Shown one piece after another: positions 31,742 to 40,519 of a DNA stretch of 64,000 bases; the stretch's first letter is position 1, and the number at the start of each line of letters is the position of its first letter. The notes below the pieces were generated by a model, which was not told the origin of the DNA, did no database searches, and saw only the letters and a list, made by a program, of their open reading frames with translations. The DNA is taken from the NCBI RefSeq assembly GCF_011682145.1, contig NZ_WHJH01000025.1, positions 1 to 64,000 on the forward strand, given 5' to 3'. This stretch comes from Massilia mucilaginosa. GTDB lineage: Bacteria > Pseudomonadota > Gammaproteobacteria > Burkholderiales > Burkholderiaceae_D. Both the position numbers and the translations under genes were made by a program.

Positions 31742-32266
31742 TCAGTTGGAGGTGAAGGTCAGCGCGTTGCCGGCGGCAGCGGTCACGCTGCAGGCGGTGG
31801 CGGCTTCGGCCGGCGTGACCGGGAAGGTCGTGATCGAGGCCGTGCCCGGCGCGGCGATCGACTTCCAGCCGCTTGCCGCCACCAGGGTGGCCAGGCAGAC
31901 GTCCTGCGGCAGGGCCGGGTAGGCGATGGTAAAGCTGCCAGTGGCGCCGGTGACGACCACGTTGCCGCCCCAGACGTTAGTCGCAGTGCCGTCGGCCGTT
32001 ACCGACAGCGTGCCCGGAAAGGCGCCGGCGGTTTTCAGCGTGCCATTGAGCGCACCGGTGCCGTAGCCCTGCCCCATGTACAGCTTGCGCACGGCGGTGC
32101 GGATGGCGGTGACTTCCTCGCCGGCCTGGTTCGATTGGGCGCTGCTGAAGGCGCCGGTCAGCAGCGACACCGCGCCCAGGATGACGATGGCGGCGATCCC
32201 GAGGTAAGCGATGGCTTCGAGCAGCGAGGCGCCGGCTTGGCGGCGTGGGTAGCGGGCTTGTTTCAT
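31742..32266 (-). CDS. pilS: Type IVb major prepilin PilS
   Basis: A 174-residue prepilin with a GGAGA ribosome site. The leader M-K-Q-A-R-Y-P-R-R-Q-A-G is followed by A-S-L-L-E-A-I-A-Y-L-G-I-A-A-I-V, with Glu five residues after the Gly, the hallmark of class IV pilins. Two cysteines in the C-terminal half (D-V-C-L-A and T-A-C-S-V) likely form the disulphide of the D-region. It matches the main subunit PilS of thin pili. The prepilin peptidase (PilU in R64) is absent from the window and must come from elsewhere. A 60-bp gap to pilR upstream. Confidence 0.85.
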   Translation of the reverse strand: MKQARYPRRQAGASLLEAIAYLGIAAIVILGAVSLLTGAFSSAQSNQAGEEVTAIRTAVRKLYMGQGYGTGALNGTLKTAGAFPGTLSVTADGTATNVWGGNVVVTGATGSFTIAYPALPQDVCLATLVAASGWKSIAAPGTASITTFPVTPAEAATACSVTAAAGNALTFTSN

Positions 32267-32325
32267 GGTGTTCTCCAGTCGGTGGGCTAATAAGAAACTA
32301 CAGGTTAAGAAATGAGGTAGTGGGT

Positions 32326-33402
32326 TCAGCGCATGCTGCGCGTCATGCTGGCAATCTCCTGCTGGATGCCGAAAAATCCCGTGACCAGCCAGGCGATCAC
32401 CACGGCCAGCGCAATCACGGAAAAGCCGTTGAGCACCTTCATCTGGGCGCTTACCGTTTCCACGCCATCGGCCATCCACTCGTCGGCCAGGATCTTGAGC
32501 GCGTCGGCAAAGCCCTTGTATTCGGCATACACACACAGGTCGTCGACCACCTCGGGCGACGGGAAGCCGTAGCCGGCGTTGCGCAGCGCTTCGCCGCAAT
32601 TGAGGCCCGACTTGACCCCCAGCAGCGCGCCGTCGAGCCTTTCGCGCAGCCACGGCGGGGCCTGGCCCGAGAGGCGCTGGAGCGATTTTTCGACCGTGAT
32701 GCCGGCGAACTGCAAGGCCGAGAACGCCATCAGGAAGCCACTGCCGACCTGCAGCCGGTAGATGGAATACGGCGCGTAGCGGTCCAGAACCACGCGCAGG
32801 TTGCCGCGCCAGCGCGGCATGGACACGGCAATCGCCACCAGCACCAGCAGCAGCGCGCCGACGATCGGCAGCATCCACTGCTGCACCAGCTGCGACATGA
32901 CATACAGCGAGCGCGCCGACCCGCGCCATTTTTCCGGGTCGACCATGCGCGCGAACTGCGGCACCACGGTCACCCCGAACACATACAGATAGGCCAGCAC
33001 CATCGCCAGGATCGCCAGCGGATACGACAGCCCGCCGACGATCACGCGCTTGATTTCCTTTTGCGACCTGACCACGCCGGCCAGCACCTGCAAGGTCACT
33101 TCCAGGCGCCCGGACTGCTCGCCGGCCAGGATGATCATGCGTTCGGTGCTCGGGACCCACCATTCCAGCCCATCGCCCAGGAAGCGCCCGTTCTGCACCG
33201 TGCGGCGGCAGTCGGCCAGCACGATGGCGAGCGGTTCGTTCGGCTTGCGCCCCTGGTCGGAGGCGCGCTCCCACAGCTCGTCGAGGATTTTCAGCAGCGG
33301 CACGCCGTTGCCCAGCATCGCCGCGATCTTGCGGTACACACGCAGGCGCACGGCCTCGCCGAACTGGGTACGCGCCCACCAGCGCTGCAGGTCAACCTGC
33401 AT
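32326..33402 (-). CDS. pilR: Pilus inner-membrane platform protein PilR (GspF family)
   Basis: A 358-residue polytopic protein with GspF/PilC architecture: two cytoplasmic four-helix domains separated by membrane helices (about residues 140-160 and 180-200), and a final helix (I-A-L-A-V-V-I-A-W-L-V). Family landmarks are G-V-P-L-L-K-I-L-D-E-L and, in the second domain, the L-N-C-G-E-A-L-R-N-A-G-Y segment. It couples the ATPase to pilin polymerisation. It overlaps the pilQ stop by 11 bp. Confidence 0.87.
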   Translation of the reverse strand: MQVDLQRWWARTQFGEAVRLRVYRKIAAMLGNGVPLLKILDELWERASDQGRKPNEPLAIVLADCRRTVQNGRFLGDGLEWWVPSTERMIILAGEQSGRLEVTLQVLAGVVRSQKEIKRVIVGGLSYPLAILAMVLAYLYVFGVTVVPQFARMVDPEKWRGSARSLYVMSQLVQQWMLPIVGALLLVLVAIAVSMPRWRGNLRVVLDRYAPYSIYRLQVGSGFLMAFSALQFAGITVEKSLQRLSGQAPPWLRERLDGALLGVKSGLNCGEALRNAGYGFPSPEVVDDLCVYAEYKGFADALKILADEWMADGVETVSAQMKVLNGFSVIALAVVIAWLVTGFFGIQQEIASMTRSMR

Positions 33403-34996
33403 GCAGCGCCTCCACCACGTTCAGGTGGCGCTCGGCGCGCGGCGCCTCGAACGCCAGGTGGCCCACCACTTTTTCGGCCATGCGCGGATCGACCAGGCCG
33501 GCCGCCACCTTGGCCAGCGCGTGTTCGAGCAGGGTCTGGCCGCCCAGTTCGCGCCGCCAGTAGTCCAACGCCTGTCCCTTGGCGCCGCTGCGGATCAGAT
33601 CGAAAAAGCGCGCGTCGGGCGTAATGACTTCGGCCACCACGGTGCGCCCCGCCGTGCCCTGCTCGCGGCACTCGGGGCAGCCCGGGCCCGCCACGCACAC
33701 CTGGTCGAAGGTGGCGCCGCAGGCCTGGCGCACACGCGCCAGCAGCGGCGCGGCCAGCACGTCAGGCGCATCGCTCAGCATGACCTTGCAATGGGGGCAC
33801 AGCAGCTTGACCAGGCGCTGGCTGATCAAGCCGGTCACCACCAGGTGGTCGGCCACCATGTTCATCGGCAGCCCGAGGTCGAGCAGGCGGTCGACGATCG
33901 CGATGGCGCTGTTGGCGTGCACCGTGGTCCAGACCTGGTGCCCTGTCATGGAGGCTCGCAGCGCGCTCTGGGCCGAGGCCTTGTCGCGCATTTCGCCGAT
34001 CATGATGGTGTCCGGATCGAGCCGCATGGCGTTGCTGATCGCCGCCGAAAACAGGCGCGAACGCTCTTCCTCGCTGCCGGCATTGGTGACCGAGGTTTGC
34101 ACCGCGCCATCGATCGGATACTCGACCGGGTCTTCCACGGTCAGCACGTGCAGCTTGTTGCCGGCTTCCTGGAGGGCGCCGCTCAGCACCCGCTGCAGGG
34201 TGGTCGACTTACCCGAGCCGGTCGGGCCGCTGATGATGTTCATCCCGGTCGGCTGCTCCTTGAGGCGCTGCATCTGGCACGCGTGCAGCTCGGAAAAGCC
34301 GAGCGGGCGCAGGTCGACCGTGTCCCCGGCGTCGTTGTACAGGAGCCGCAGCACCATCAGCGTGCCTTCGCTGGTGGGCGCGGTGGCGATGCGCACGCCG
34401 TACAGCTGCGGCGGCAGCTTGTCGCGGTCCGCTATGCTGGCGTCCTGGCGTTCGGTCGGCTTGTACGAGCTGTCCGACACCGACGTCATGGCGCCGTACA
34501 GGGTGGCCAGCAGGCGCTCGCCGTATTCGGAAGTCTGGCTGCCGACCCGCAGCAGGTCGTTATGGATGCGAAAATAGGTCTCTGTGCTGCAGCGGCGCAC
34601 GCGGATGTGGATGTCCGAGGCGCGTTCGCGGCAGGCGCGGTTAAGCAACTCCTTGGCCGTCACCTGCATCATCGAGTGCTCGTGGCGGCGTCCGCCCTGC
34701 TCGCCCGCGCCATTGTTGTACAGGGCGGCGATGGTTTCGATGTCGACCGCCTCAACGGTGCACTGGCGCGCCATCTTCTGCAGGCGCGCGCGGTACGACA
34801 GCACGTGCGGATTCGATTCCTGGCCTTGGGCGATCAGCAGGCGCCCGTCCGACAGCAGGCAAAGCAGCTTGCGTTCCTCGGCGCTGCCCTCGAAGTCGCC
34901 GGCGCTGCTCAGTACCTGTAGCGCGCCACCGCTGCGCGCTGCCGGCGGCGCGGCCTTGGCCGGCGTCGCGCCGCGCAAGCTGGCAAAGGGCATCAT
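33392..34996 (-). CDS. pilQ: Pilus assembly ATPase PilQ (GspE/PilB family)
   Basis: A 534-residue traffic ATPase. The N-terminal 100 residues are variable. The core has A-S-D-I-H-I-R-V, Walker A G-P-T-G-S-G-K-S-T, Asp-box V-E-D-P-V-E-Y-P-I-D-G and Walker B M-I-G-E-M-R-D. The His-box is T-V-H-A-N-S-A, and the zinc-binding pair is C-P-H-C...C-P-E-C, which marks assembly rather than retraction enzymes. It provides energy for pilus extension. It overlaps pilP upstream by 4 bp and pilR downstream. Confidence 0.9.
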   Translation of the reverse strand: MMPFASLRGATPAKAAPPAARSGGALQVLSSAGDFEGSAEERKLLCLLSDGRLLIAQGQESNPHVLSYRARLQKMARQCTVEAVDIETIAALYNNGAGEQGGRRHEHSMMQVTAKELLNRACRERASDIHIRVRRCSTETYFRIHNDLLRVGSQTSEYGERLLATLYGAMTSVSDSSYKPTERQDASIADRDKLPPQLYGVRIATAPTSEGTLMVLRLLYNDAGDTVDLRPLGFSELHACQMQRLKEQPTGMNIISGPTGSGKSTTLQRVLSGALQEAGNKLHVLTVEDPVEYPIDGAVQTSVTNAGSEEERSRLFSAAISNAMRLDPDTIMIGEMRDKASAQSALRASMTGHQVWTTVHANSAIAIVDRLLDLGLPMNMVADHLVVTGLISQRLVKLLCPHCKVMLSDAPDVLAAPLLARVRQACGATFDQVCVAGPGCPECREQGTAGRTVVAEVITPDARFFDLIRSGAKGQALDYWRRELGGQTLLEHALAKVAAGLVDPRMAEKVVGHLAFEAPRAERHLNVVEALHAG

Positions 34997-35565
34997 CGCT
35001 CGCTCCCGGTGGCGCCGGGGAACAGCGGCGGCAGGGCGACTGCCGCGCGCGCCGGCGCAGGTGCAAGCGCCGGTGCAAACGCGGGCACTGGGGCCGGTGC
35101 AGGAGCCGATACGGCCCCGTTGCCGGCCAGCGGCAGGCGCACGCGCTTTTTGCGCGCCGTTTCGACGATCACGCCATTCGACTCCACGCTCAGCACGCGC
35201 AGGCCGCCCGCCAGCATATCGCCGGCGCGCACCTCGACCACGGCGCCGCTGTCGAAGCGCAGGGTCGCATACTGGTGCTGGCCGATCCCTTCGAGCGACT
35301 GCACCACCGGGCTGGCCGCCGGCGCCGGGCTGCCCAGTCGCGCCGCCTCGTCCTGGCGTCCGGCGATCTCGTTCTGGCGCTGCGCGATCGCCGCCCGCAC
35401 CGCCAGCTGGCGCTCGCGCGCTTTCAGCACCAGGGTCTCGGACTCGATGCGGGTGAGCGTGTCGGAGGCGCTGGCGGCGGCCGGCACCGGAACGGCGGCA
35501 GCGGCGGCGGCAGACGGACCGGCCGCGACCGCCGCCAGGAACAACAGGCTCAGGCTATTTCGCAT
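34993..35565 (-). CDS. pilP: Type IVb pilus biogenesis protein PilP
   Basis: A 190-residue exported protein. The start at 35565 has GAAGGAG before it and gives a signal peptide ending A-A-A-A-A-V; the frame is open to 35721 but those codons lie inside pilO in another frame. A coiled-coil-like stretch (T-L-T-R-I-E-S-E-T-L-V-L-K-A-R-E-R) is followed by a small beta domain (Y-A-T-L-R-F-D-S-G-A-V-V-E-V-R-A-G-D) typical of PilP, and an Ala/Pro tail. In related systems PilP connects the inner-membrane complex to the secretin. Confidence 0.78.
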   Translation of the reverse strand: MRNSLSLLFLAAVAAGPSAAAAAAVPVPAAASASDTLTRIESETLVLKARERQLAVRAAIAQRQNEIAGRQDEAARLGSPAPAASPVVQSLEGIGQHQYATLRFDSGAVVEVRAGDMLAGGLRVLSVESNGVIVETARKKRVRLPLAGNGAVSAPAPAPVPAFAPALAPAPARAAVALPPLFPGATGSER

Positions 35566-36844
35566 AAATGACTCCTTCAAAAGACCAGATGCCGGCGCGG
35601 TAGCGCATTCTTTCGATCCGGATGCCCGGCATGTCGAGCATCGCGGCCACTTCCAGCGGCGACACGGCGACCGGGCCGATCGCATATGTATACGTGTGCC
35701 AATCGGGGGGCATGGTTCCATCCGGTTTGCTTCCCGCCGGCGGCGCTGGCGGCGCTGGCCGCAGGGCCAGGTGCAGGCCCAGGTTCATCAGCTGCAGGCG
35801 CGACTGGAGGCCCGCCACCAGCTGCTGGCGCGGCAGCAGCACATCGTCGGCGCCGGGAGCGGGCGCGAACGGGCGCGCCAGGGTCGCGGTGTCGCCGCCG
35901 ATGTCGACCTGGGCATCCGGCACCTGGGCCAGCAGCAGCTCGATGGTCGATTCCTGGCGCATCCAGGTGAAGCGCTGCTCCGGTGCGCCGCAGCTGTATT
36001 CGGACAAGGCCCAGCCCCCGGGCGTGAGCTGCCCCAGCCCCGCCACGCAGGCACGCGCCACGCTGCCCGGGGCCGCGCTGTTGATCCATGGATGCGGCGC
36101 CGGCATCAGCGCCGCCTTGGGAGGCGCCAAGCCTGCGCGCGCGGCCAGCGCAGCGTCGGCGGCGGCGCGCTGCGCCTGCTGGCGCGCCTGGTACTGGCGC
36201 CATCCCAACGCGGCGCCGAGCACCAGCAAGGCGCACACGGCCACGCCGGCCGCCAGCATGCGCGGCGCGATGCGCGGCGTGGTCGGGCGCAGCAGCCAGG
36301 ATTTACTGACCTTGATGCGCCCGTCTCCTGCATCGCCCAGCACTTCCTCGATACTGCGCTCGCGAAAATTGTGGAAGCCGTAGTGTTCCAGTTCGGCGTC
36401 GCCGATGACCAGGTTCCAGCCACCGAGGCCATAATCGCCGTGCAGGCGCTCGAACACTTCCTCGCGCGTGCCGGCGAAGTCGCCGTTGGGCAGGAAGTTC
36501 GCGTCGCGCACGGCGAAGTAGGCCCAGTGCCCGTCCGGCAGGCGGAACGCCGCCAGCCAGTTGTGCACCGGCTGGTTTTCGCCATCGTAGTGGGCGCCGT
36601 CGCGCGCCAGCCGGCTGGCCACCGCGGCCGCCAGCGAATACAGGGCCTGGCGCGGACCGGCGCCGCTGTGCGCGAAGCCCGCCTGCGCGGTCGAATACTC
36701 GCGCCGCAGCACGGCCAGGTCGCAATCGATCTTGCGCGCCAGGTCGGCCGCCTCGCGCGCCAGTTCGCGCGGGCGCGACAGCGATTGCCAGAACAGGCCG
36801 CAGACGAACTTGTGGCGGCCCAGCTGGATGACGGGATTACTCAT
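35555..36844 (-). CDS. pilO: Type IVb pilus assembly protein PilO (PilO2 family)
   Basis: A 429-residue bitopic membrane protein. The N-terminal 185 residues form a cytoplasmic actin-like/PilM-like domain (W-A-Y-F-A-V-R-D and G-T-R-E-E-V-F-E-R-L). They are followed by a basic stretch, one membrane helix (about 190-210, L-A-A-G-V-A-V-C-A-L-L-V-L-G) and a periplasmic coiled coil plus domain ending in W-S-F-E-G-V-I. This is the arrangement of PilO from R64. It sits 10 bp after pilN and overlaps pilP. Confidence 0.82.
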   Translation of the reverse strand: MSNPVIQLGRHKFVCGLFWQSLSRPRELAREAADLARKIDCDLAVLRREYSTAQAGFAHSGAGPRQALYSLAAAVASRLARDGAHYDGENQPVHNWLAAFRLPDGHWAYFAVRDANFLPNGDFAGTREEVFERLHGDYGLGGWNLVIGDAELEHYGFHNFRERSIEEVLGDAGDGRIKVSKSWLLRPTTPRIAPRMLAAGVAVCALLVLGAALGWRQYQARQQAQRAAADAALAARAGLAPPKAALMPAPHPWINSAAPGSVARACVAGLGQLTPGGWALSEYSCGAPEQRFTWMRQESTIELLLAQVPDAQVDIGGDTATLARPFAPAPGADDVLLPRQQLVAGLQSRLQLMNLGLHLALRPAPPAPPAGSKPDGTMPPDWHTYTYAIGPVAVSPLEVAAMLDMPGIRIERMRYRAGIWSFEGVIYAK

Positions 36845-36854
36845 CGCGCGCGCC

Positions 36855-38540
36855 TCAACTGCCAGCCATGGTGGTCGGCGTCACCAGGATCACGATCACT
36901 TCCTTGTTGGCCTTGCGCGCCAGTGCGCCGCCCAGCAGGAAGTTGGACGGATGGCCCACGCCCTGGCGGTCGATGTCGTCGTCGGTCTGCTCGAAACCGC
37001 TGATGATCAGGGTCTCGTTCGACTTCATCGCGACCCGCTGCAGGAAGTTGCGGGTGTCGAGTTCGGGCGACTCGATGCTGGTGTTGGTGCTGCTGCCGGC
37101 GCTGCCGCTGTTGACGCGGCGGATCTGGCGCAGGGCCGAGATATCGGTCGAGAACTGCAGCATCACCGTGCCGTCGTCGAGCAGGTGCGGCAGGATGCTC
37201 ATGTTAAAGCCCGAGGTGACCACGCCGGGCGTGAGCGAGGTGGTCGACCCGGCCAGCGGCGAGACGGTCGTTTCCGACGACTTGAGGTAGCTGGTCTGCT
37301 TGGCCACCTGCACCGGGACCGGCTGGTTGTTCAGGGTGACCACGCTGGCACTGGTCTGGCGCCGCACCTTGCCCTGCTGCGACAGCGCCTGGATCATCAG
37401 CGAGCTGCCCGCGAACTTGCTGTTCGAGGAAGCCAGCACGCCGGCTGAAAATGCCGCAGGGCTGCTGCCGGGCGCACCGGCGATGGTGTTGCGGATGCCG
37501 TAGGTGTTGAGAAGGTTGCTGTATACAAGGTTCCAGTTGATGCCGTATTCGTCGGCGTCGCTGAGCGTGACCGACAGCACCGTCACATTGATCGCGATCT
37601 GGCGCGCCATGGCCCGGTTTTCGCTTTCGACAAAAGCGGCAATGCGTTCCAGCGCGTCGGGCGTATCGACCACGGTGATGCTGCCGGTGGCCGGCGACGC
37701 CACCACCTGCCCGTATGCGGAGAGCATGGCGCCGATCGATTTTTGCAGGTTCGAGTAGACCGAGAGCTGCGAGCTGACGGCGGTGTTCTGGTTGTTGCTT
37801 GCACTGACGCCGTTGTTGCCACTGCCGCTGCCGCCACCGCTGCCGCCACCAGATACGCCGCCGCTGGAGGTCGCGCCGCTGCTGACGGTGGCGCTGAAGG
37901 TGGCGTCGCCCGGCAGCGCATTGATCTGGAACGAACGCGCCTCGGTATGGAAGAACTGGATGGTGCCGTTGGCGTACTTCCAGTAGACGCCGTAGCGCGC
38001 GGCCACGGTGTCGAGGAAGTTCTGGAAGCTGCCATTGCGGTAGGAGATGTGCACCGGCTCGGCCTTCGGCGTCGCGCTTTTTGCCGGCGCGGGGTTCAGC
38101 GGCGGCACGATCGGGTTGACCGTGCCCACGCCTGCGGTGCCGGCGATGGCGGCGGCGGCCGACGGCGCCGGCGCACCGCTGGCCACCGCCAGCGCGCCGG
38201 GACTGACCTTGGTCGGAATCCCCGAGCGCATGGTGATGCGTTCGGCCAGTTCCGCCAGCGACGAGACGGTGCGGTCGAAATTGGCCGGCTCGCGGAACAC
38301 CGGCGGCAGCACCGGCGCGCTGGCCACCTTGATCGCCTTGTGGCCAAGCCAGATGCCTTCGGCATGCACCACGGCGGGCGTCGGCAATGGCTTGGCCGTG
38401 CCGACCTGGCGCGCCATGCGGGCGATCTTGTCGCCCGGGTCGCCGAAAGTCCGGGAATCGCGCTGTGCGATGTCGGAGCACGCCGCCAGGCTGGCGCACA
38501 GGGCGATCAGGACCGGCTTGATCATCGGGCTTGCCTTCAT
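36855..38540 (-). CDS. pilN: Type IVb pilus outer-membrane secretin PilN (lipoprotein)
   Basis: A 561-residue secretin. The start at 38540 follows GGGAGCG and gives a lipoprotein signal (V-L-I-A-L-C-A-S-L-A-A-C, cysteine at residue 21). N-terminal STN-like and N-domains are followed by a Gly/Ser-rich insert (about 235-260, G-V-S-G-G-G-S-G-G-G-S-G). The secretin pore domain (about 400-560) contains V-A-K-Q-T-S-Y-L, G-F-N-M-S-I-L-P and the terminal V-I-V-I-L-V-T-P-T. It forms the outer-membrane channel for the pilus. The frame is open further upstream because it overlaps pilL by 4 bp. Confidence 0.9.
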   Translation of the reverse strand: MKASPMIKPVLIALCASLAACSDIAQRDSRTFGDPGDKIARMARQVGTAKPLPTPAVVHAEGIWLGHKAIKVASAPVLPPVFREPANFDRTVSSLAELAERITMRSGIPTKVSPGALAVASGAPAPSAAAAIAGTAGVGTVNPIVPPLNPAPAKSATPKAEPVHISYRNGSFQNFLDTVAARYGVYWKYANGTIQFFHTEARSFQINALPGDATFSATVSSGATSSGGVSGGGSGGGSGSGNNGVSASNNQNTAVSSQLSVYSNLQKSIGAMLSAYGQVVASPATGSITVVDTPDALERIAAFVESENRAMARQIAINVTVLSVTLSDADEYGINWNLVYSNLLNTYGIRNTIAGAPGSSPAAFSAGVLASSNSKFAGSSLMIQALSQQGKVRRQTSASVVTLNNQPVPVQVAKQTSYLKSSETTVSPLAGSTTSLTPGVVTSGFNMSILPHLLDDGTVMLQFSTDISALRQIRRVNSGSAGSSTNTSIESPELDTRNFLQRVAMKSNETLIISGFEQTDDDIDRQGVGHPSNFLLGGALARKANKEVIVILVTPTTMAGS

Positions 38541-39094
38541 GATTGCGCTCCCTTGGCGACGATGCGGATGACGCGGTTGCTCTTGTAGAAAATCGCCTGC
38601 AGCGGCGTTTCGGCGCCCGCCATGCTGTGCGCGACCGCTTCGATCGCCTGTTCGAAACTGCCGCCGACGCTGGTGTCGCGTTCGACCGCGTAGTCGACCG
38701 GCGCTTCCCACACCAGCTGCCAGCCTTCGCTGGAGGCCCAGCGTGCCAGCGCCGTCCTGAGGGTCTGGTCGGCGGCCTTGAGCTGCCAGGCCGGCGGAGG
38801 TGGTGCCGGCGGAGGTGGTGCCGGCGGAGGTGGCGCCGGCGTCATCGCCACCGGAACCGGCAGCGCGGCCGACTGTGGCGCCATCATCGCCAGCACTGAC
38901 GGCGGCGGGCGCACGGCGGGCGCCTCTTCCACGCAGTCGGCGTCGTCGATCCAGTAGCCGTAGGACGGCACCAGCAAGGGCTGCGGAAGCGGCGCCGGCG
39001 CGGCGGCAGCAGCGAGCGGCAGGCCGGCGCACACCCACAACAGCAGGCCGGCACGGGGAGGAGAAAACAGGGACTTGAGCATAAGCGGCATCAA
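38537..39094 (-). CDS. pilL: PilL/TcpQ-domain pilus protein, first gene of the pil operon
   Basis: A 185-residue exported protein with a signal peptide (about 1-32). A Pro-rich spacer with three tandem A-P-P-P-P units (about 90-105) separates an N-terminal segment (Y-G-Y-W-I-D-D-A-D) from a TcpQ-like domain (about 105-180, Q-T-L-R-T-A-L-A-R-W-A-S-S-E-G-W-Q-L-V-W-E). TcpQ-type domains act with secretins at the outer membrane. It has an hrp-box-like promoter 90 bp upstream, so it likely heads an eleven-gene operon running to 28573. Confidence 0.78.
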   Translation of the reverse strand: MMPLMLKSLFSPPRAGLLLWVCAGLPLAAAAAPAPLPQPLLVPSYGYWIDDADCVEEAPAVRPPPSVLAMMAPQSAALPVPVAMTPAPPPPAPPPPAPPPPAWQLKAADQTLRTALARWASSEGWQLVWEAPVDYAVERDTSVGGSFEQAIEAVAHSMAGAETPLQAIFYKSNRVIRIVAKGAQS

Positions 39095-39183
39095 TCAGAA
39101 GCATCCGATGAAAAAATTGAACCCGAAAAAATGAACCCGGCCTCGCCAACGTGAAAGCGCAGCTTGCGCGCCTCCAGTGACGA

Positions 39184-39211
39184 TGAGTGTCGCCGGGATC
39201 GAAGCGGTTCC
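39184..39211 (-). promoter_or_regulatory. hrp-box-like promoter of the pilus operon
   Basis: Read on the minus strand: GGAACC, 15 bases, ACACTCA. One mismatch to the HrpL consensus, and the same nCACNNA form as the boxes of sctD and the 43230 gene. It is the only such box near the start of the pil operon. Confidence 0.6.
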
Positions 39212-39361
39212 ATAATTCCGAAAATATTCTTTCGAATGTGGCAGACAGGCCGCCGTTATTGGCTCCACGCAAAAATTCCTTGCAGCGCGGTGGGGTTTGC
39301 TGATACAACTGCGGTCGCACCATTGACCACTACATCAAGGCTTTTTCCGGGGACCGACAGC

Positions 39362-40063
39362 ATGCTGAATAATTCCGAGAACATCGGCTGTTACGTGCGT
39401 AGCGACAGCCTGTTCGCCAGGCTGCAGGCTTTGCTGCAGCAGTCCGGTTTCGGCTGCGAACGCTTTGCGACGGAGAACAGTCTCTCGCGCATGCTGAGCC
39501 GGCGCGGCTTTGCGCTGCTGATGATCGACATCGGCAAACACCGCGACGACAGCGAGGATTTCGTCTCCTGGCTTAACTGCCGCACCGGCAACAGCACGCC
39601 GGTGATCGCCCTGTCGCAGGGCACGCCCGAGATGGCGGCGCTGGCGCTCAACGCCGGCGCCGACGACTTCATCGGCGCGCACTTCGAGGCGGTGGAGGCG
39701 ATCGCGCGGATCCGGGCCGTGATCCGGCGCCATCATCCGAACAGCATGCGCCGCACCATCGCCCTGGGCAAATTTACGCTCGACCGCGAGGCGGCCAGCG
39801 CCGCCTACGACGGCGTGGCGGTCGAATTGACGCCGCGCGAGTTCACCATGGCCTGGCTGTTCTTTTCGTCGCCGGGGGTATTCATTTCGCGCGGGACCAT
39901 CGGCGCGTCGATCTGGAGCGCCGACAGCGACGTGGCGGGACGCACCATCGAGCAGCACGTCTACAAGCTGCGCAAGAAGCTCCAGTTCGGGCCGGAGCGG
40001 CGCGTCATCATCCGCACCTCGTACAGCCAGGGCTACCGGCTCGAGTACACGCCCGAACCCTGA
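39362..40063 (+). CDS. OmpR-type response regulator with atypical receiver, candidate hrp regulator
   Basis: A 233-residue regulator. A receiver-like domain (about 5-118) keeps an Asp in F-A-L-L-M-I-D-I but lacks the paired acidic residues near the N-terminus (it reads I-G-C-Y-V-R-S-D), so phosphorylation is doubtful. The C-terminal winged helix (about 135-230: G-V-A-V-E-L-T-P-R-E-F, then R-T-I-E-Q-H-V-Y-K-L-R-K-K-L) is intact. Orphan OmpR-type regulators such as HrpG control hrp genes in Ralstonia and Xanthomonas. Located between the pil operon (divergent) and the sctC operon (convergent). No histidine kinase is adjacent. A role above the sigma factors is a reasonable inference. Confidence 0.72.
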   Translation: MLNNSENIGCYVRSDSLFARLQALLQQSGFGCERFATENSLSRMLSRRGFALLMIDIGKHRDDSEDFVSWLNCRTGNSTPVIALSQGTPEMAALALNAGADDFIGAHFEAVEAIARIRAVIRRHHPNSMRRTIALGKFTLDREAASAAYDGVAVELTPREFTMAWLFFSSPGVFISRGTIGASIWSADSDVAGRTIEQHVYKLRKKLQFGPERRVIIRTSYSQGYRLEYTPEP

Positions 40064-40066
40064 CGC

Positions 40067-40519
40067 TCACTCCAGTCGTTCGAGCTCGCGCCGCAGCGCG
40101 GCCACGTCCCCGCGCCGCCGCCCGATGTGCGCGGGTGCGCCGCCTGCGGCCAGCAGCTGCGCCAGTTCCGCCTCCGCCGTTTGCAGTTCGGTGCCGATGA
40201 TGTGGCGCCGGCCGCGATCGAGTTCGTGCTGGCGCGCCGCGTCGATGCGCGGAAAATCGGCCGGCCCGAGTGTCGCCCTGCCCACCGCCGCGACGGCCAT
40301 GGCGGGCGCGCGGGCGGCAGCCGGGCGGCGGCGCGGAGGATCGAGCCGCAGCGCCAGTTCGCGCGCGTCCGGCTGGGCGGGCCGGTAGTTGGTGTAGCTG
40401 GCAATGTGCGTCTCGGGATCGACGTACTTGAACAGCGCCGCCTGCGCCGCCGGCATGGCGCCGGCCAGCAGCAGGCAGCCCAGGCAGGGCAGGCGCAACA
40501 CGGCGCCGCTCAGCGCCAT
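40067..40519 (-). CDS. Exported DUF4124-like protein at the end of the sctC operon
   Basis: A 150-residue product, started at 40519 within the end of sctC (10-bp overlap); an ATG at 40567 is also in frame. A signal peptide (L-P-C-L-G-C-L-L-L-A-G-A-M-P-A-A-Q-A) is followed by the DUF4124 pattern A-L-F-K-Y-V-D-P-E-T-H-I-A-S-Y-T-N, and the C-terminus is a charged helix. In Pseudomonas hrpC operons the genes after hrcC are hrpT (a pilotin-like lipoprotein) and hrpV; this protein occupies that place but is not clearly related. It may help the secretin. Confidence 0.6.
   Translation of the reverse strand: MALSGAVLRLPCLGCLLLAGAMPAAQAALFKYVDPETHIASYTNYRPAQPDARELALRLDPPRRRPAAARAPAMAVAAVGRATLGPADFPRIDAARQHELDRGRRHIIGTELQTAEAELAQLLAAGGAPAHIGRRRGDVAALRRELERLE

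Noticed and set aside
35707-35720. GGTTCC in pilO as a minus-strand hrp box
   Set aside because: The expected -10 reads CACACG without the final A, and it is inside a coding region in the middle of an operon.
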